A stretch of DNA of 64,000 nt from Palleronia salina (GTDB lineage: Bacteria; Pseudomonadota; Alphaproteobacteria; Rhodobacterales; Rhodobacteraceae), in NCBI RefSeq assembly GCF_900141995.1, contig NZ_FQZA01000005.1:1-64000 (forward strand). The letters run 5' to 3'. Below the pieces are notes generated by a model, which was given only the letters and a program-made list of their open reading frames with translations, made no database searches and was not told the origin of the DNA. Made by a program: the position numbers and the translations under genes. Each line of letters begins with the position of its first letter. Position 1 is the first letter of the stretch. Positions 47,303-55,415 of the stretch are shown here, one piece after another.

Positions 47303-49897
47303 CTACGATATTGTTTCTGTCACTTCGTGAAGCTCCGTTCGGCCGATGATGGCATCGAAGCCGCCTACTCTCTCTGGGAGATCCTGTCCTCCAGCATAGA
47401 TCAAACTTGCTTCCTCAAATCGCTTGAAAGCGAAGATGGCTGCATTCATCACTTGGCTGTTGAAGACGCCGATCTCGCACAGGGTGCGGAAGTCCTTGAC
47501 CTGGAGTCCTGTCACCCGCGTGAAGAGCTGGGGTTCGATGTTCTGGATGACATCGACAAGAGTCGCTTCCCGATGATCCGTGAGATACATGAAGACGGGA
47601 ACGCGCGTCACAAACTTCAGCAGCTTCTCCCTTAGTTCCTTTTTGAACCCTCTGTTCTTCTTGTCCTCGTCCTTCGTCTCCTTCGTGTCGAGCTTGCCCT
47701 TTTCCTTCTTCACCTGGTTCAGGGCTTTCTCGGACGAAATCACCTTGGTAAGATCCTTCCCGAGGGACCGGAAGGCTTCGATCCTCTCCAAGGACGCCAG
47801 CAGGGTAGCGTTGTTCAGGATGCGCTCGAGAGCATCGTTGTCTACGTTGACCATCCTTGCAGACTGCCAGCGCTTTGCCAGCATCGTCGAGGCAATACCC
47901 GAAACTGCGTAGTCCAGAAGCTGCTCCGCGTTCAGCGGATGCATGTGAAACCCGTCGTAGCAGAGCACGGGGAGGAAGTGGATGAAGTCCGAAACCTTCT
48001 TTTCCACGCTCGCTTCCGTTGAGCCGATGTCGATGCGGCTGTTGTATTCCGCGATCAGGTTCAGGGCCCGCGACGGCGCGAAATCGAAGATGTAGCACTT
48101 GTGCTTGAGGATCTCTTTCCGCTTCGGGTCCAGCCCATCTCGGTTAGTAAGGGACCAAGGCGTCTGGACGCGGAACGCCGCTTGGAAATAGCTCTCCGGA
48201 CTGGAGGTACTTCTGAGCATAAAAATACCAGACCATGGCGCCACAGAGACGCCCGTCGTCAGCTTGCCGCAGCTCAGCGTGATCGTCTTCGTGTCGACAC
48301 CCTTCCCGATTGCGTCTCTTACGGGCTTGATCGCCTCGAGGCCCATTCCGGCATCCGATCCGGCGGCGACGATCACTCTGTAGTCATGGAAGAACACATT
48401 CTGCTCCTGCCCGAGAAGGAGCTTCATGGCCCGGCAGGACGCAACTGAGGGCATGAACCAGAAGGTGTGGGTCAGATGTCGCTGGAGGCGAACATCCTCG
48501 AACGGCACCGGCGGCTTCACATGGTCTTCGCCTGCGACGAGGTTCGCAGGCATGTATTTGCCGCGAATGAGGTGCAGCCAGTCCTGCACGGCATTCTCAT
48601 GGATGAACCGGTATGTCTCGATTCCATCCTCAGCCTCTTCGGCGGGAACCTTCTCGGCACGGAAGAATTCGTTGAGATCGAATTCGTTCTGTTCTCCCTT
48701 CAACGCGACTTCGCGGATCGCGTCAGGCATCTGGTAGGTCATGAGAACCATCTGCGGGAGCTCGGCGTAGGGGTTCGGGCCGCGCTTGTTCTCGTCCCAG
48801 GCCTCCTTCGCGCGCTGCTCATCGGCGTAGGTCCAGTTGTAGATCTGATCCTCAAGAAACTCCCCGGACCCGAGAGCCCGGAAAGGTGTGCCCGACAGAT
48901 AGAGGAAGTGCGCGACCGAGAGGGGAAAGGTCTCCTCGGAAAACGCCTGGGCGGCATCTTCGTCCTTTTTCGCTGCGTCGGATTCCAAGTCGCTTTCCGC
49001 CAGATCGGCGTCGTAAAGATCCTTTGCTGCGTCGCGCCATGCTCCGAAGTGGTATTCGTCAAGTATGACACAATCCCAGTCGATCAGGTGCGCTGCCTCG
49101 AACCTCGGCTTGATCTTGCCGTCGGCAGTGCGCCCGAGAATGTCCTGGAAAGATGCGAACCAGACAATCGGCCGGTTATCGTCCATGTCCTCATAGTTCT
49201 CATCTCGGCTCAGAAACTGCCATCCATCGAAGTCGACGTGGCTCTCCAGATCTTCCCGCCAGGCGTCTGCAACGGCCGGCTTGTAGGTGAGCACCAGGAC
49301 CCGCTTCCATCCCATCTCCTTGGCGAGCTGGTAGGATGTGAAAGTCTTGCCGAACCGCATCTTGGCGTTCCAGAGGAAATGAGAAGCACGCCGATCGCCG
49401 GCGCCGTTCTTGCTCTCGCTCTGTGCCCTGAAGTATCGAGCCGTAGCTGAGACGGCAGCTCTTTGCTCGGGTCGCATGTCGAAATCTTGATGCCGCCCTG
49501 ACGTGGTTGTCCGCTGGCCAGTCTTGATCTCGATCAGTGCCTCCTTGACGTCCTCTACGGTGCACTCGAACCACTCACCATTGACGCGCCGGACGCCCTT
49601 CTTCTCGAGCAGCTTGTGAACAGATCCGTCGCGAAAGAAGCCTCGATCATCCGTGACTGCTTGGTCTTCAAGGAGGATGGTAAACGGTTGCTTCTCAGGG
49701 GTTGCAGTTGGGAACTGCTGCCAAATTCGATCGACGACCTCCTTTTCGGTGTAGCCGACCTTCAACAGGCCAGTCCCCTCTCGAGATCCTGTCCATGGTG
49801 TGTCGCTGTAGTGCGGCGTCGTATAGGCGTAAATCTTCGGCACGCCGATCCGGCCGAAGTACCTGCTCTCCTCCACCCTGGAATCTCCGTCCATCAC
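47303..49897 (-). CDS. GIY-YIG nuclease-DEAD/DEAH helicase fusion (restriction-type)
   Basis: The 864-residue protein starts with a GIY-YIG domain of the T5orf172/MUG113 kind, about residues 18-125: KIYAYTT, LKVGYTEKEVVDRI (Arg57) and GEWFEC (acidic residue near 108-111). A superfamily-2 helicase follows, with motif I AKMRFGKT (178-185), motif II ILDEYHF (278-284) and a motif VI-like FQAAFRVQTPW. It is the last gene of a minus-strand operon behind two methylase genes, 9 bases after the second. It would cut unmodified DNA after ATP-driven translocation, as in Type I/III/ISP enzymes. The nuclease family differs from the PD-(D/E)XK nucleases usual in those systems. Confidence 0.8.
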   Translation of the reverse strand: MMDGDSRVEESRYFGRIGVPKIYAYTTPHYSDTPWTGSREGTGLLKVGYTEKEVVDRIWQQFPTATPEKQPFTILLEDQAVTDDRGFFRDGSVHKLLEKKGVRRVNGEWFECTVEDVKEALIEIKTGQRTTTSGRHQDFDMRPEQRAAVSATARYFRAQSESKNGAGDRRASHFLWNAKMRFGKTFTSYQLAKEMGWKRVLVLTYKPAVADAWREDLESHVDFDGWQFLSRDENYEDMDDNRPIVWFASFQDILGRTADGKIKPRFEAAHLIDWDCVILDEYHFGAWRDAAKDLYDADLAESDLESDAAKKDEDAAQAFSEETFPLSVAHFLYLSGTPFRALGSGEFLEDQIYNWTYADEQRAKEAWDENKRGPNPYAELPQMVLMTYQMPDAIREVALKGEQNEFDLNEFFRAEKVPAEEAEDGIETYRFIHENAVQDWLHLIRGKYMPANLVAGEDHVKPPVPFEDVRLQRHLTHTFWFMPSVASCRAMKLLLGQEQNVFFHDYRVIVAAGSDAGMGLEAIKPVRDAIGKGVDTKTITLSCGKLTTGVSVAPWSGIFMLRSTSSPESYFQAAFRVQTPWSLTNRDGLDPKRKEILKHKCYIFDFAPSRALNLIAEYNSRIDIGSTEASVEKKVSDFIHFLPVLCYDGFHMHPLNAEQLLDYAVSGIASTMLAKRWQSARMVNVDNDALERILNNATLLASLERIEAFRSLGKDLTKVISSEKALNQVKKEKGKLDTKETKDEDKKNRGFKKELREKLLKFVTRVPVFMYLTDHREATLVDVIQNIEPQLFTRVTGLQVKDFRTLCEIGVFNSQVMNAAIFAFKRFEEASLIYAGGQDLPERVGGFDAIIGRTELHEVTETIS

Positions 49898-49906
49898 CTT
49901 TACCCC

Positions 49907-51460
49907 TTAACTGACTTGTGCCGTGACCGGCTCGCGTGGCGGCATCTCGTGCACGGTATACTCGATGAAGGCGATCTCCTCCTCGTTCAGTCCGTAGCGT
50001 TCATATAGGTCTTCGTCCGTCCAGGATCGGTCGAGCGGAACCATTGGGATGAACGCATACACATCTTTCGATGCGTGCTGCGCCGGTTTCCGTAGAGAGA
50101 CAAGGAAGCGCGCGAAGCGCGTTCTCAGAAGGCTTGCGCAGTTCTCTGCAGTTTCTCGGTCGGGAAAGACCCCGGCCACGATGTATGTCTCACTGCAGGC
50201 TTCCCCGGGCCCAGAGATTATCGGATTGCTTAGAAACTTTGTCTCGATGGCCGCGCTCGTCCCTTGAACGGCCGACATCAAGACCTTCCACTGATCGATC
50301 GCGGGTCGATTTTGCGTGATTTCGTCTCGCTCAACCCAGGTGGTCCGCTTTGAGCCATAGAAGCGGACAGGGTCGTTGAGGCCGTCTGCTTTCGCTTTAC
50401 CATGGAAGTTCGTTCTCAAGCCGAACGGTTTCGAGCTCAGAACCATGGTATCGAACGTGCCTTCGGCTTCTCCCCCGACACGATAGGCCTTAACTTTCTC
50501 CAGAACTGATACGGCTTCGTTGCGCCGTATCAGGACATCATACTGATCGAGATAGCGGGACCGGGCATCGCCGACCTGCTCTCCGTCCCAGAGGGTCCGC
50601 ACGGTGCATGCCCCATCATACTCGCGGTCCCACAGGAAATAGCACACACCACCCCTGATCTTCACTCCCGGGAAGGCGTCGAAAAGCTTCGGCATGTCGA
50701 CAAGTTCGCGCATCCGGTGATCCTTCAGCATGGACGCACGGAAGCCGTCGAGGCCCTTCCCACCGGAATACCAGCGTGCGGGGATGATCATCGACAAATA
50801 TCGGGGTTTGAGGGCCTTCGCACGTTCAACGAAAAGGTGGTAGATCGGCGACGCGCTCGCTCCGTATCCATCATCCTTGAGCTGATAGGGCGGGTTGCCG
50901 ATCACGACGTCGAATTTCATTGCTTTCACCTTTTTCAGCGGGAGGTGGATGAATTGGTAGGCGTGGTTTTCGAGGTGCTCACCTCGGTCAAGACTTCCTT
51001 CCGGCGCTCCGCAGTGAATGCACCGGCCGGATCTGTATTCGTGGGTTCCCCGTTGAAACTGAATGTTTCCTTGAGGATTATTGAAGGGGACGATCGACCA
51101 CTCAGTTGTAGCGTCCTTCGTATAGTAGACGCTTCGCCTCGAGATCATCGCGGTGAGCTCTGTGATGGCAATGCCGAACAACATGTTTCGAAAGACATGT
51201 TCGCGTCGAGCGTCTTCGTCTGGTATTGCCTCGGAAAGGCCGGCCATCAAGCGCTTGGCAGCTTCGCGAAGGAACACCCCCGACTTCGAGCAGGGGTCAA
51301 GGATCTTGATCTCCGGATTACTCCAGAGCGAGTCTGGAAGCAGATCCAAAACTTGGTTTGCCAGAGCAGGCGGCGTAAAAACTTCGTCCGAGCTCAGGTT
51401 GGCGATGCAATCCAGAATATCGGGTTGACGCAAGGGCGCCAAGATACCGTCTGCTATCAT
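49907..51460 (-). CDS. Adenine-N6 DNA methylase, Eco57I-like, with target-recognition region
   Basis: The 517-residue protein has motif X EVFTPPALANQVLDLL near residue 26, motif I DPCSKSGVFL at 55-64 and the catalytic motif IV NPPY at 189-192. The order X-I-IV and the NPPYQLKD context fit gamma-class Eco57I/Type ISP methylases. A CxxC pair (RCIHCG) is near residue 148. Residues from about 220 to the end have no catalytic motif and probably recognise DNA. It overlaps the upstream small methylase by ATGA and is followed by the helicase/nuclease gene. Confidence 0.85.
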   Translation of the reverse strand: MIADGILAPLRQPDILDCIANLSSDEVFTPPALANQVLDLLPDSLWSNPEIKILDPCSKSGVFLREAAKRLMAGLSEAIPDEDARREHVFRNMLFGIAITELTAMISRRSVYYTKDATTEWSIVPFNNPQGNIQFQRGTHEYRSGRCIHCGAPEGSLDRGEHLENHAYQFIHLPLKKVKAMKFDVVIGNPPYQLKDDGYGASASPIYHLFVERAKALKPRYLSMIIPARWYSGGKGLDGFRASMLKDHRMRELVDMPKLFDAFPGVKIRGGVCYFLWDREYDGACTVRTLWDGEQVGDARSRYLDQYDVLIRRNEAVSVLEKVKAYRVGGEAEGTFDTMVLSSKPFGLRTNFHGKAKADGLNDPVRFYGSKRTTWVERDEITQNRPAIDQWKVLMSAVQGTSAAIETKFLSNPIISGPGEACSETYIVAGVFPDRETAENCASLLRTRFARFLVSLRKPAQHASKDVYAFIPMVPLDRSWTDEDLYERYGLNEEEIAFIEYTVHEMPPREPVTAQVS

Positions 51461-52074
51461 CTACCCAGCTCCCAGTAATTTTTCATAGGAGTTTCTTCGA
51501 TCGATGGAGGACCCCGCCAATCGAATCTCTCCGATTCCATCATGTCCGACAGCCTGAAGGTGCGCTGCTGGAACTTATTGATCTTCGGAGATGAGAACTC
51601 CACGAAGGTTATGGAATCTGCACCGTTAAGCATATCGCCGACGCAAATGTTGCGCTGCAGAATATATTCGATCGCATTACCGAAGCCCTCGGTCTGCCGC
51701 GCAGTATTCAGGTGCGTGGAGTAGAAATCGACCATGACCATCTTCATGCGCTCTCGGGCGTCTCGTATGTTATGGCCATCGATATCTACGCCGTAAATCG
51801 ATGAAAGTGCCTTGAGACTATTGAATTCGAACGGCTTAGTCTTTTTGTGACGACGAAATACGGTTCTCAGTTTTCTCTGCAAAATGGCAACAAGGAAGTT
51901 TCCGTTGCCGCAGCTGGGCTCAAAGAATCTGGCCTCGATACTCGAGGCACTATCAGCCACCAGATCAAGCATGGCCTCGACCTCACGCTCTGCAGTGAAG
52001 ACCTCTGCGAGGTCTCGAACGCGGTCCCGTCCTCGGGTCTCGAGAACGGGCAGGTGGGCAAACTCGTCGTTCAT
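51457..52074 (-). CDS. Small methylase-like protein with SAM motif but no NPPY
   Basis: The 205-residue protein has an EVFT-type motif X near residue 24, motif I FEPSCGNGNFL at 51-61, YGVDIDGHNI (motif II) and NICVGDML (motif III). It lacks the catalytic NPPY/DPPY. It looks like a SAM-binding half domain, parallel to the N-terminal part of the next gene. It may be a second methylase subunit or a regulator. The stop overlaps the next ATG by ATGA, so the gene is intact rather than truncated. It is the first gene of the restriction-like operon. Confidence 0.75.
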   Translation of the reverse strand: MNDEFAHLPVLETRGRDRVRDLAEVFTAEREVEAMLDLVADSASSIEARFFEPSCGNGNFLVAILQRKLRTVFRRHKKTKPFEFNSLKALSSIYGVDIDGHNIRDARERMKMVMVDFYSTHLNTARQTEGFGNAIEYILQRNICVGDMLNGADSITFVEFSSPKINKFQQRTFRLSDMMESERFDWRGPPSIEETPMKNYWELGR

Positions 52075-52148
52075 TTATTTTCTTCTCGTCTTGTGCGCGG
52101 GCGTCTTACGAGAAGATTGGTCCTTCTCGATGATCCCGAAGAAACTTT

Positions 52149-52592
52149 TCACGTGGTTGGATGCCCGCCAAGGTGGCTGAGGTCGATCACTCGTTGGGCA
52201 TAAGGGGTCTTGGAAAGGATGTTAAGGAACCGACGGTCTGCGGTGACGAGCTGGCGATCCATGCGCTCGGCAAGCGCAAGGTAGACGCAATCGTAGATCG
52301 GGTGATCGATCTCCAAGGCGAGTTCCAGGGCACGTCGCTCCAGAAGCTCGTCGGCGTCGATGATCGTCACCGGTGCCGTCTGCAGAAACAGGAAGAGATC
52401 GATCGCGCGCTCGTCCGGCGGGATTTGCTTCGCGGCGAGGGTTCGAAGGACGTTGCCGGCCTCGATCCGGAAGAGGGCGGGCGCGACCATGTCAGCCCCC
52501 TGGAGGAGTTCTGCCTTGTCGCTTCCCTCTTCGTCCACGATCCACTTGATTGCGACGGAGGTGTCGACAACGAAGCTCTCACCCGCTGTCAT
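52149..52592 (-). CDS. vapC: VapC-type PIN-domain toxin
   Basis: The 147-residue PIN ribonuclease has the acidic residues in FVVDTSVAIKW (Asp10), RIEAGNVL (Glu44), IYDCVYLALAE (Asp) and LVTADRRF (Asp). VapC toxins cut tRNA or rRNA. Its start overlaps the antitoxin gene by ATGA. It follows the usual antitoxin-first order. Confidence 0.88.
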   Translation of the reverse strand: MTAGESFVVDTSVAIKWIVDEEGSDKAELLQGADMVAPALFRIEAGNVLRTLAAKQIPPDERAIDLFLFLQTAPVTIIDADELLERRALELALEIDHPIYDCVYLALAERMDRQLVTADRRFLNILSKTPYAQRVIDLSHLGGHPTT

Positions 52593-52831
52593 GACGCTTC
52601 GTCGCGATCACGATCCGCGCGGAGGATCTCCGTCGTGGTCGGAGCCCCTGGGGCCAGCTTCACGCGTCTGGCGCGCGCCTCGGCGAAGAAGTCGGCCCTG
52701 TGGCCGGGGCGGAGGGCTTCCTCGAGGATCCTGCGATGCTCCGCCTCTGCGGATCGCCCCGCTTTCGCCGCCCGCTCCTTCAGGGCCGCGGCGATCGCAT
52801 CGTCGACATTTCGAACGGTGAGTTGTGCCAT
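52589..52831 (-). CDS. FitA/VapB-like ribbon-helix-helix antitoxin
   Basis: The 80-residue protein starts MAQLTVRNVDDAIAAALKERA, a FitA-type RHH domain, then AEAEHRRILEEAL and a C-terminal tail (APTTTEILRADRDRDE) that would wrap around the toxin. ATG 52831 is chosen because the RHH strand begins there; longer starts add unrelated sequence. It represses its own operon in known systems. Confidence 0.85.
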   Translation of the reverse strand: MAQLTVRNVDDAIAAALKERAAKAGRSAEAEHRRILEEALRPGHRADFFAEARARRVKLAPGAPTTTEILRADRDRDEAS

Positions 52832-52913
52832 GACGCATCCTGATTGCGAAATGATGGCACTATGAAGGCAAGCCGCGGATCTGACAAGCTTCGTTATGAC
52901 GGCCGGTTTGCCA

Positions 52914-53120
52914 TCATTGGTTCGGACATGCGCCTTCAACCTTGATCCCGGTGCCCTCAAGAAGATGGTAGGGGGCATTCCGGACCACGGCTTCAATATC
53001 GACCTTTGGTCGATCATCCTTTGGTTCTCGCATCATGAGGAAGCCCATGATCGTCACCAGCAGACTGTTCCCGACGATGGTGCCGGTGAGAATGACTTCG
53101 GTGCTGAATATCTCGGTCAT
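52914..53120 (-). CDS. Small membrane protein coupled to the exonuclease gene
   Basis: The 68-residue product has one membrane segment (VILTGTIVGNSLLVTIMGFLMM), then a charged cytoplasmic tail (REPKDDRPKVDIEAVV). The start overlaps the exonuclease stop by ATGA, which supports translation. The family is unknown. A small membrane protein paired with a nuclease is reminiscent of phage-defence or toxin pairs, but this is only an architectural likeness. Confidence 0.5.
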   Translation of the reverse strand: MTEIFSTEVILTGTIVGNSLLVTIMGFLMMREPKDDRPKVDIEAVVRNAPYHLLEGTGIKVEGACPNQ

Positions 53121-53656
53121 GCGATCTTGTTTTCCGTTTGGAGGGATGCCTGATGCTCGGCCGCCCTCAGCCAGCCGCGAGCGAGACGCGCTGTGTCCAG
53201 GCCCGCGCGATGAGGGGCAGGGCGTCGCTCAACAGTCTCGTAGAGCATATCAAGGGCGTAGCCCGAGAACACAGCGAACGAGACAGCGTCGAAATCCTCG
53301 ATCAAAGGGATCTCCACGCGGCCGGGAGCTTGCAGCAAGCGCGAGAGCCAGCGCACCTCGAACTCAGGGGCATCGGAGGCAAGTCTGCGGCGCCCGACGA
53401 CATCAAAAAAGACTTCCGCCACTTCCGCGGCAGGAGGTGCATCCTCGAGTTCTGAAAGAGGGATGCCGTGGACCTCGGCGCTTTGTGGGGACCAGTCGTC
53501 GAGATCCCATGCTGGATCCGGGCGGATGAGGGATGACCAAGTCTGCACATGACCGTTCTCAATCCAGCTGAGCCCGACCTCGATCGGCCAACTCTCCTGG
53601 GAGAGGCTGGACGCCTCGAAGTCGAGGATGGCGAAATTCTCTATGGCCGCATCCAT
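53117..53656 (-). CDS. DEDDh-type 3'-5' exonuclease-like protein
   Basis: The 179-residue protein resembles DnaQ/RNase T-like exonucleases. ExoI is FAILDFEASSLSQESWPIEVG, with Asp and Glu as first metal ligands. A central acidic region (IPLIEDFDAVSF) could hold ExoII. ExoIII is PHRAGLDTARLARGW, with the H-x4-D pattern. It may trim DNA or RNA ends; the substrate is unknown. It overlaps the small membrane gene, and both probably form one unit. Confidence 0.7.
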   Translation of the reverse strand: MDAAIENFAILDFEASSLSQESWPIEVGLSWIENGHVQTWSSLIRPDPAWDLDDWSPQSAEVHGIPLSELEDAPPAAEVAEVFFDVVGRRRLASDAPEFEVRWLSRLLQAPGRVEIPLIEDFDAVSFAVFSGYALDMLYETVERRPAPHRAGLDTARLARGWLRAAEHQASLQTENKIA

Positions 53657-53660
53657 GCTC

Positions 53661-54116
53661 TCACCCTTGGCGGGCCGTTGCAGGACAATGGCTGGATATC
53701 GTGGTGCCCGCCTGCTTCACCGCTCGACGAACGCGGGCGATATCTGCCAGGCGGGCATGGGCGGATTGCGCTTGAGACGGGCGATGGAAGGTTGAGCGGA
53801 CATCGCGCCCTTCTGGCTTGATGGACCATCCGAGTGCTGTGAGCGCCTTTTCCGCGGCATCGCGGGCTTCATGCCGCCGGGGGCGATCCGTCACCCGTGG
53901 TTCAACATGGGCTATCTCGTTGTCCTCACAGCCATGGTGTCGCTGCACCTCCATGCTGAGGACCAGCCCCGGGAATTCTGCATCAAGCCAGCACACGACG
54001 GCGCGTGCATCATCATCAAGCCGCCGTGCGGCCTCGCGGGTCCGCTTCATCGCCAGCAGGTCCTCAGACGACCTCTGGACCGGCGATATCATAGCTGCTT
54101 CGCTGTCGCCCGGCAT
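53661..54116 (-). CDS. Hypothetical island protein
   Basis: The 151-residue charged protein has no recognised family. It contains a helix-rich first third (EDLLAMKRTREAARRLDDDA), CWLDAEFPGLVLSMEVQRHHG and a basic, Arg/Ala-rich end. GGAG lies about 10 bases before ATG 54116. It ends 4 bases before the exonuclease start on the same strand, so the two are probably co-transcribed. Confidence 0.5.
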   Translation of the reverse strand: MPGDSEAAMISPVQRSSEDLLAMKRTREAARRLDDDARAVVCWLDAEFPGLVLSMEVQRHHGCEDNEIAHVEPRVTDRPRRHEARDAAEKALTALGWSIKPEGRDVRSTFHRPSQAQSAHARLADIARVRRAVKQAGTTISSHCPATARQG

Positions 54117-54145
54117 GATCGGATCTCCGGTTAGTTCACCTCTGT

Positions 54146-54316
54146 TCAGTCTTCTTCCAGTGGTGCGTGAAGGTCGATTTCAACGCCATCAACCAAGTCG
54201 GCGGCGCGCTGGACGATGTGCCCGCCGAAAGGCTGCAGGCGTTGCGGGTCGGACGGGGCTTCCTGCTCGAGAAAGACCAGGAAGGCCTGGGCCTCTGGAT
54301 CTATTGCCGATGTCAT
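54146..54316 (-). CDS. Short protein resembling the C-terminal part of PrlF-type antitoxins
   Basis: A 56-residue frame (ATG 54316) follows GGAGG at good spacing. DPEAQAFLVFLEQEAPSDPQR and VDGVEIDLHAPLEED, read in pieces, recall the C-terminal segment of PrlF/SohA antitoxins. The N-terminal AbrB domain is absent. No YhaV toxin is next to it. It may be a remnant or a genuine small protein; the family call is from memory and not certain. Confidence 0.5.
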   Translation of the reverse strand: MTSAIDPEAQAFLVFLEQEAPSDPQRLQPFGGHIVQRAADLVDGVEIDLHAPLEED

Positions 54317-54389
54317 CCTCCTGACCTCCTCCGGTTTCGAGGCCTCTGTCGGCGGACCTCATGATGGCGGGCGGCTTTCTGACCCCAGC

Positions 54390-54692
54390 TCAGATGATGG
54401 CCTCGATGCCTTTCCTATCGATGACATCGAGCAGCCTCGCCGAGGAACCGCCCGGGGATTTCTTGCCCTGTTCCCACTGAGCCACCGTCGTCGCGCCGAC
54501 ATTGAGAAATTGGGCAAAAACGGGCTGGCTCATACGGCTCTTGGCCCTGATCTTCTTGATCCTGGCTGGCGTGAAGGAGGGTTTCTCCGGAACGCAGATC
54601 CGATCCATGACGCGCATGGTGATGTCGTTCATGGCGCCGACCTCGTGTAGGTCCTTCGCCATGTCGTGGGCCATATCCAGAATGTCACTCAT
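54390..54692 (-). CDS. HigA/NadS-type XRE antitoxin, apparently orphan
   Basis: The 100-residue protein has a C-terminal HTH (PARIKKIRAKSRMSQPVFAQF, GATTVAQWEQGKKSP) preceded by an extended helix, as in NadS/HigA antitoxins. Its usual RelE/HigB toxin would lie immediately upstream, but 54693-54952 has no gene. A perfect palindrome sits 42-60 bases upstream, as expected for autoregulation. Confidence 0.8.
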   Translation of the reverse strand: MSDILDMAHDMAKDLHEVGAMNDITMRVMDRICVPEKPSFTPARIKKIRAKSRMSQPVFAQFLNVGATTVAQWEQGKKSPGGSSARLLDVIDRKGIEAII

Positions 54693-54733
54693 GCCACAAG
54701 ATGCCCCTGCGCTCGCTTGATATAGATCATAAG

Positions 54734-54752
54734 CCTATCACGTAGTGATAGG
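54734..54752 (-). promoter_or_regulatory. Palindromic operator upstream of the XRE antitoxin gene
   Basis: CCTATCAC-GTA-GTGATAGG is a perfect inverted repeat (8-base arms, 3-base spacer) next to TATGAT on the minus strand. It most likely binds the product of the gene starting at 54692. It may also affect the divergent gene at 54953. The remaining upstream DNA (54753-54952) is AT-rich near 54875-54910, with a repeated CTCTTTTTA and TATAAA, a likely plus-strand promoter. Confidence 0.6.
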
Positions 54753-54952
54753 GCGGGTCTATTACATAACGGCTTACCAGATCGGCGCAGACATCCGTTG
54801 CTGCCGAGCCAGCGGTTCTGCGTGTTATCCATGCGAGGAAGATCACGCCCCGCCGCGAGCTCCGCTCCCTGAAATCACTCTTTTTACTCTTTTTACTTGA
54901 TATAAAGCGTTAAGAGGGATAAGAGTTTTTCATCTCAGGTCAGGAGCACATC

Positions 54953-55405
54953 ATGAAAACACGCGCCATCGACATCGACATCGACGTCCACAAGGCCATA
55001 GAGGCGGCGAGGAAGGATTTCTCGGAGCCGGACAACTCAGTCCTTCGGCGGTTGCTCGGCATCGACGCTACGCCGCAGGCGCAGTTGCGGAGCGTCGGAA
55101 AAGGGCGTCCTTGGATCGGGAAGGGCCACTCCACCGGTCTCAACCTGCCGCATGGGACCCAGCTGCGCCTCCATTACAACACGACTAACCTCGATGGCAT
55201 CGTCGATGACGGTCGTCTGGTTTTCGGAGGTCAGGCGTATGGAACGCCGTCAGCGGCCGCGAATGAACTGTGCCTGACGAAGAAGGGCACGAAGACCCAG
55301 CTGAACGGGAAGACCGTGATGCACGGCCGGCTTCCCGGAGAAACCGATTGGGTGCTGCTTGCTGACCTGCAGAAACGTATGCTGAAGGAGGCAAAGGCAG
55401 CCTGA
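54953..55405 (+). CDS. RHH-RAMA domain DNA-binding protein
   Basis: The 150-residue protein has an N-terminal ribbon-helix-helix/SeqA-like segment at about residues 3-38 (IDIDIDVHKAIEAARKDF, SVLRRLLGID). After a linker comes a RAMA-like domain at about 66-145 (LPHGTQLRLHYN, GIVDDGRLVFGGQAYGTPSAAANE, TDWVLLADL). RAMA domains accompany restriction and modification proteins and may sense DNA methylation. The gene has its own promoter region (TATAAA at 54901) and no signal peptide. Target unknown. Confidence 0.65.
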   Translation: MKTRAIDIDIDVHKAIEAARKDFSEPDNSVLRRLLGIDATPQAQLRSVGKGRPWIGKGHSTGLNLPHGTQLRLHYNTTNLDGIVDDGRLVFGGQAYGTPSAAANELCLTKKGTKTQLNGKTVMHGRLPGETDWVLLADLQKRMLKEAKAA

Positions 55406-55415
55406 CCTGGCGAGG

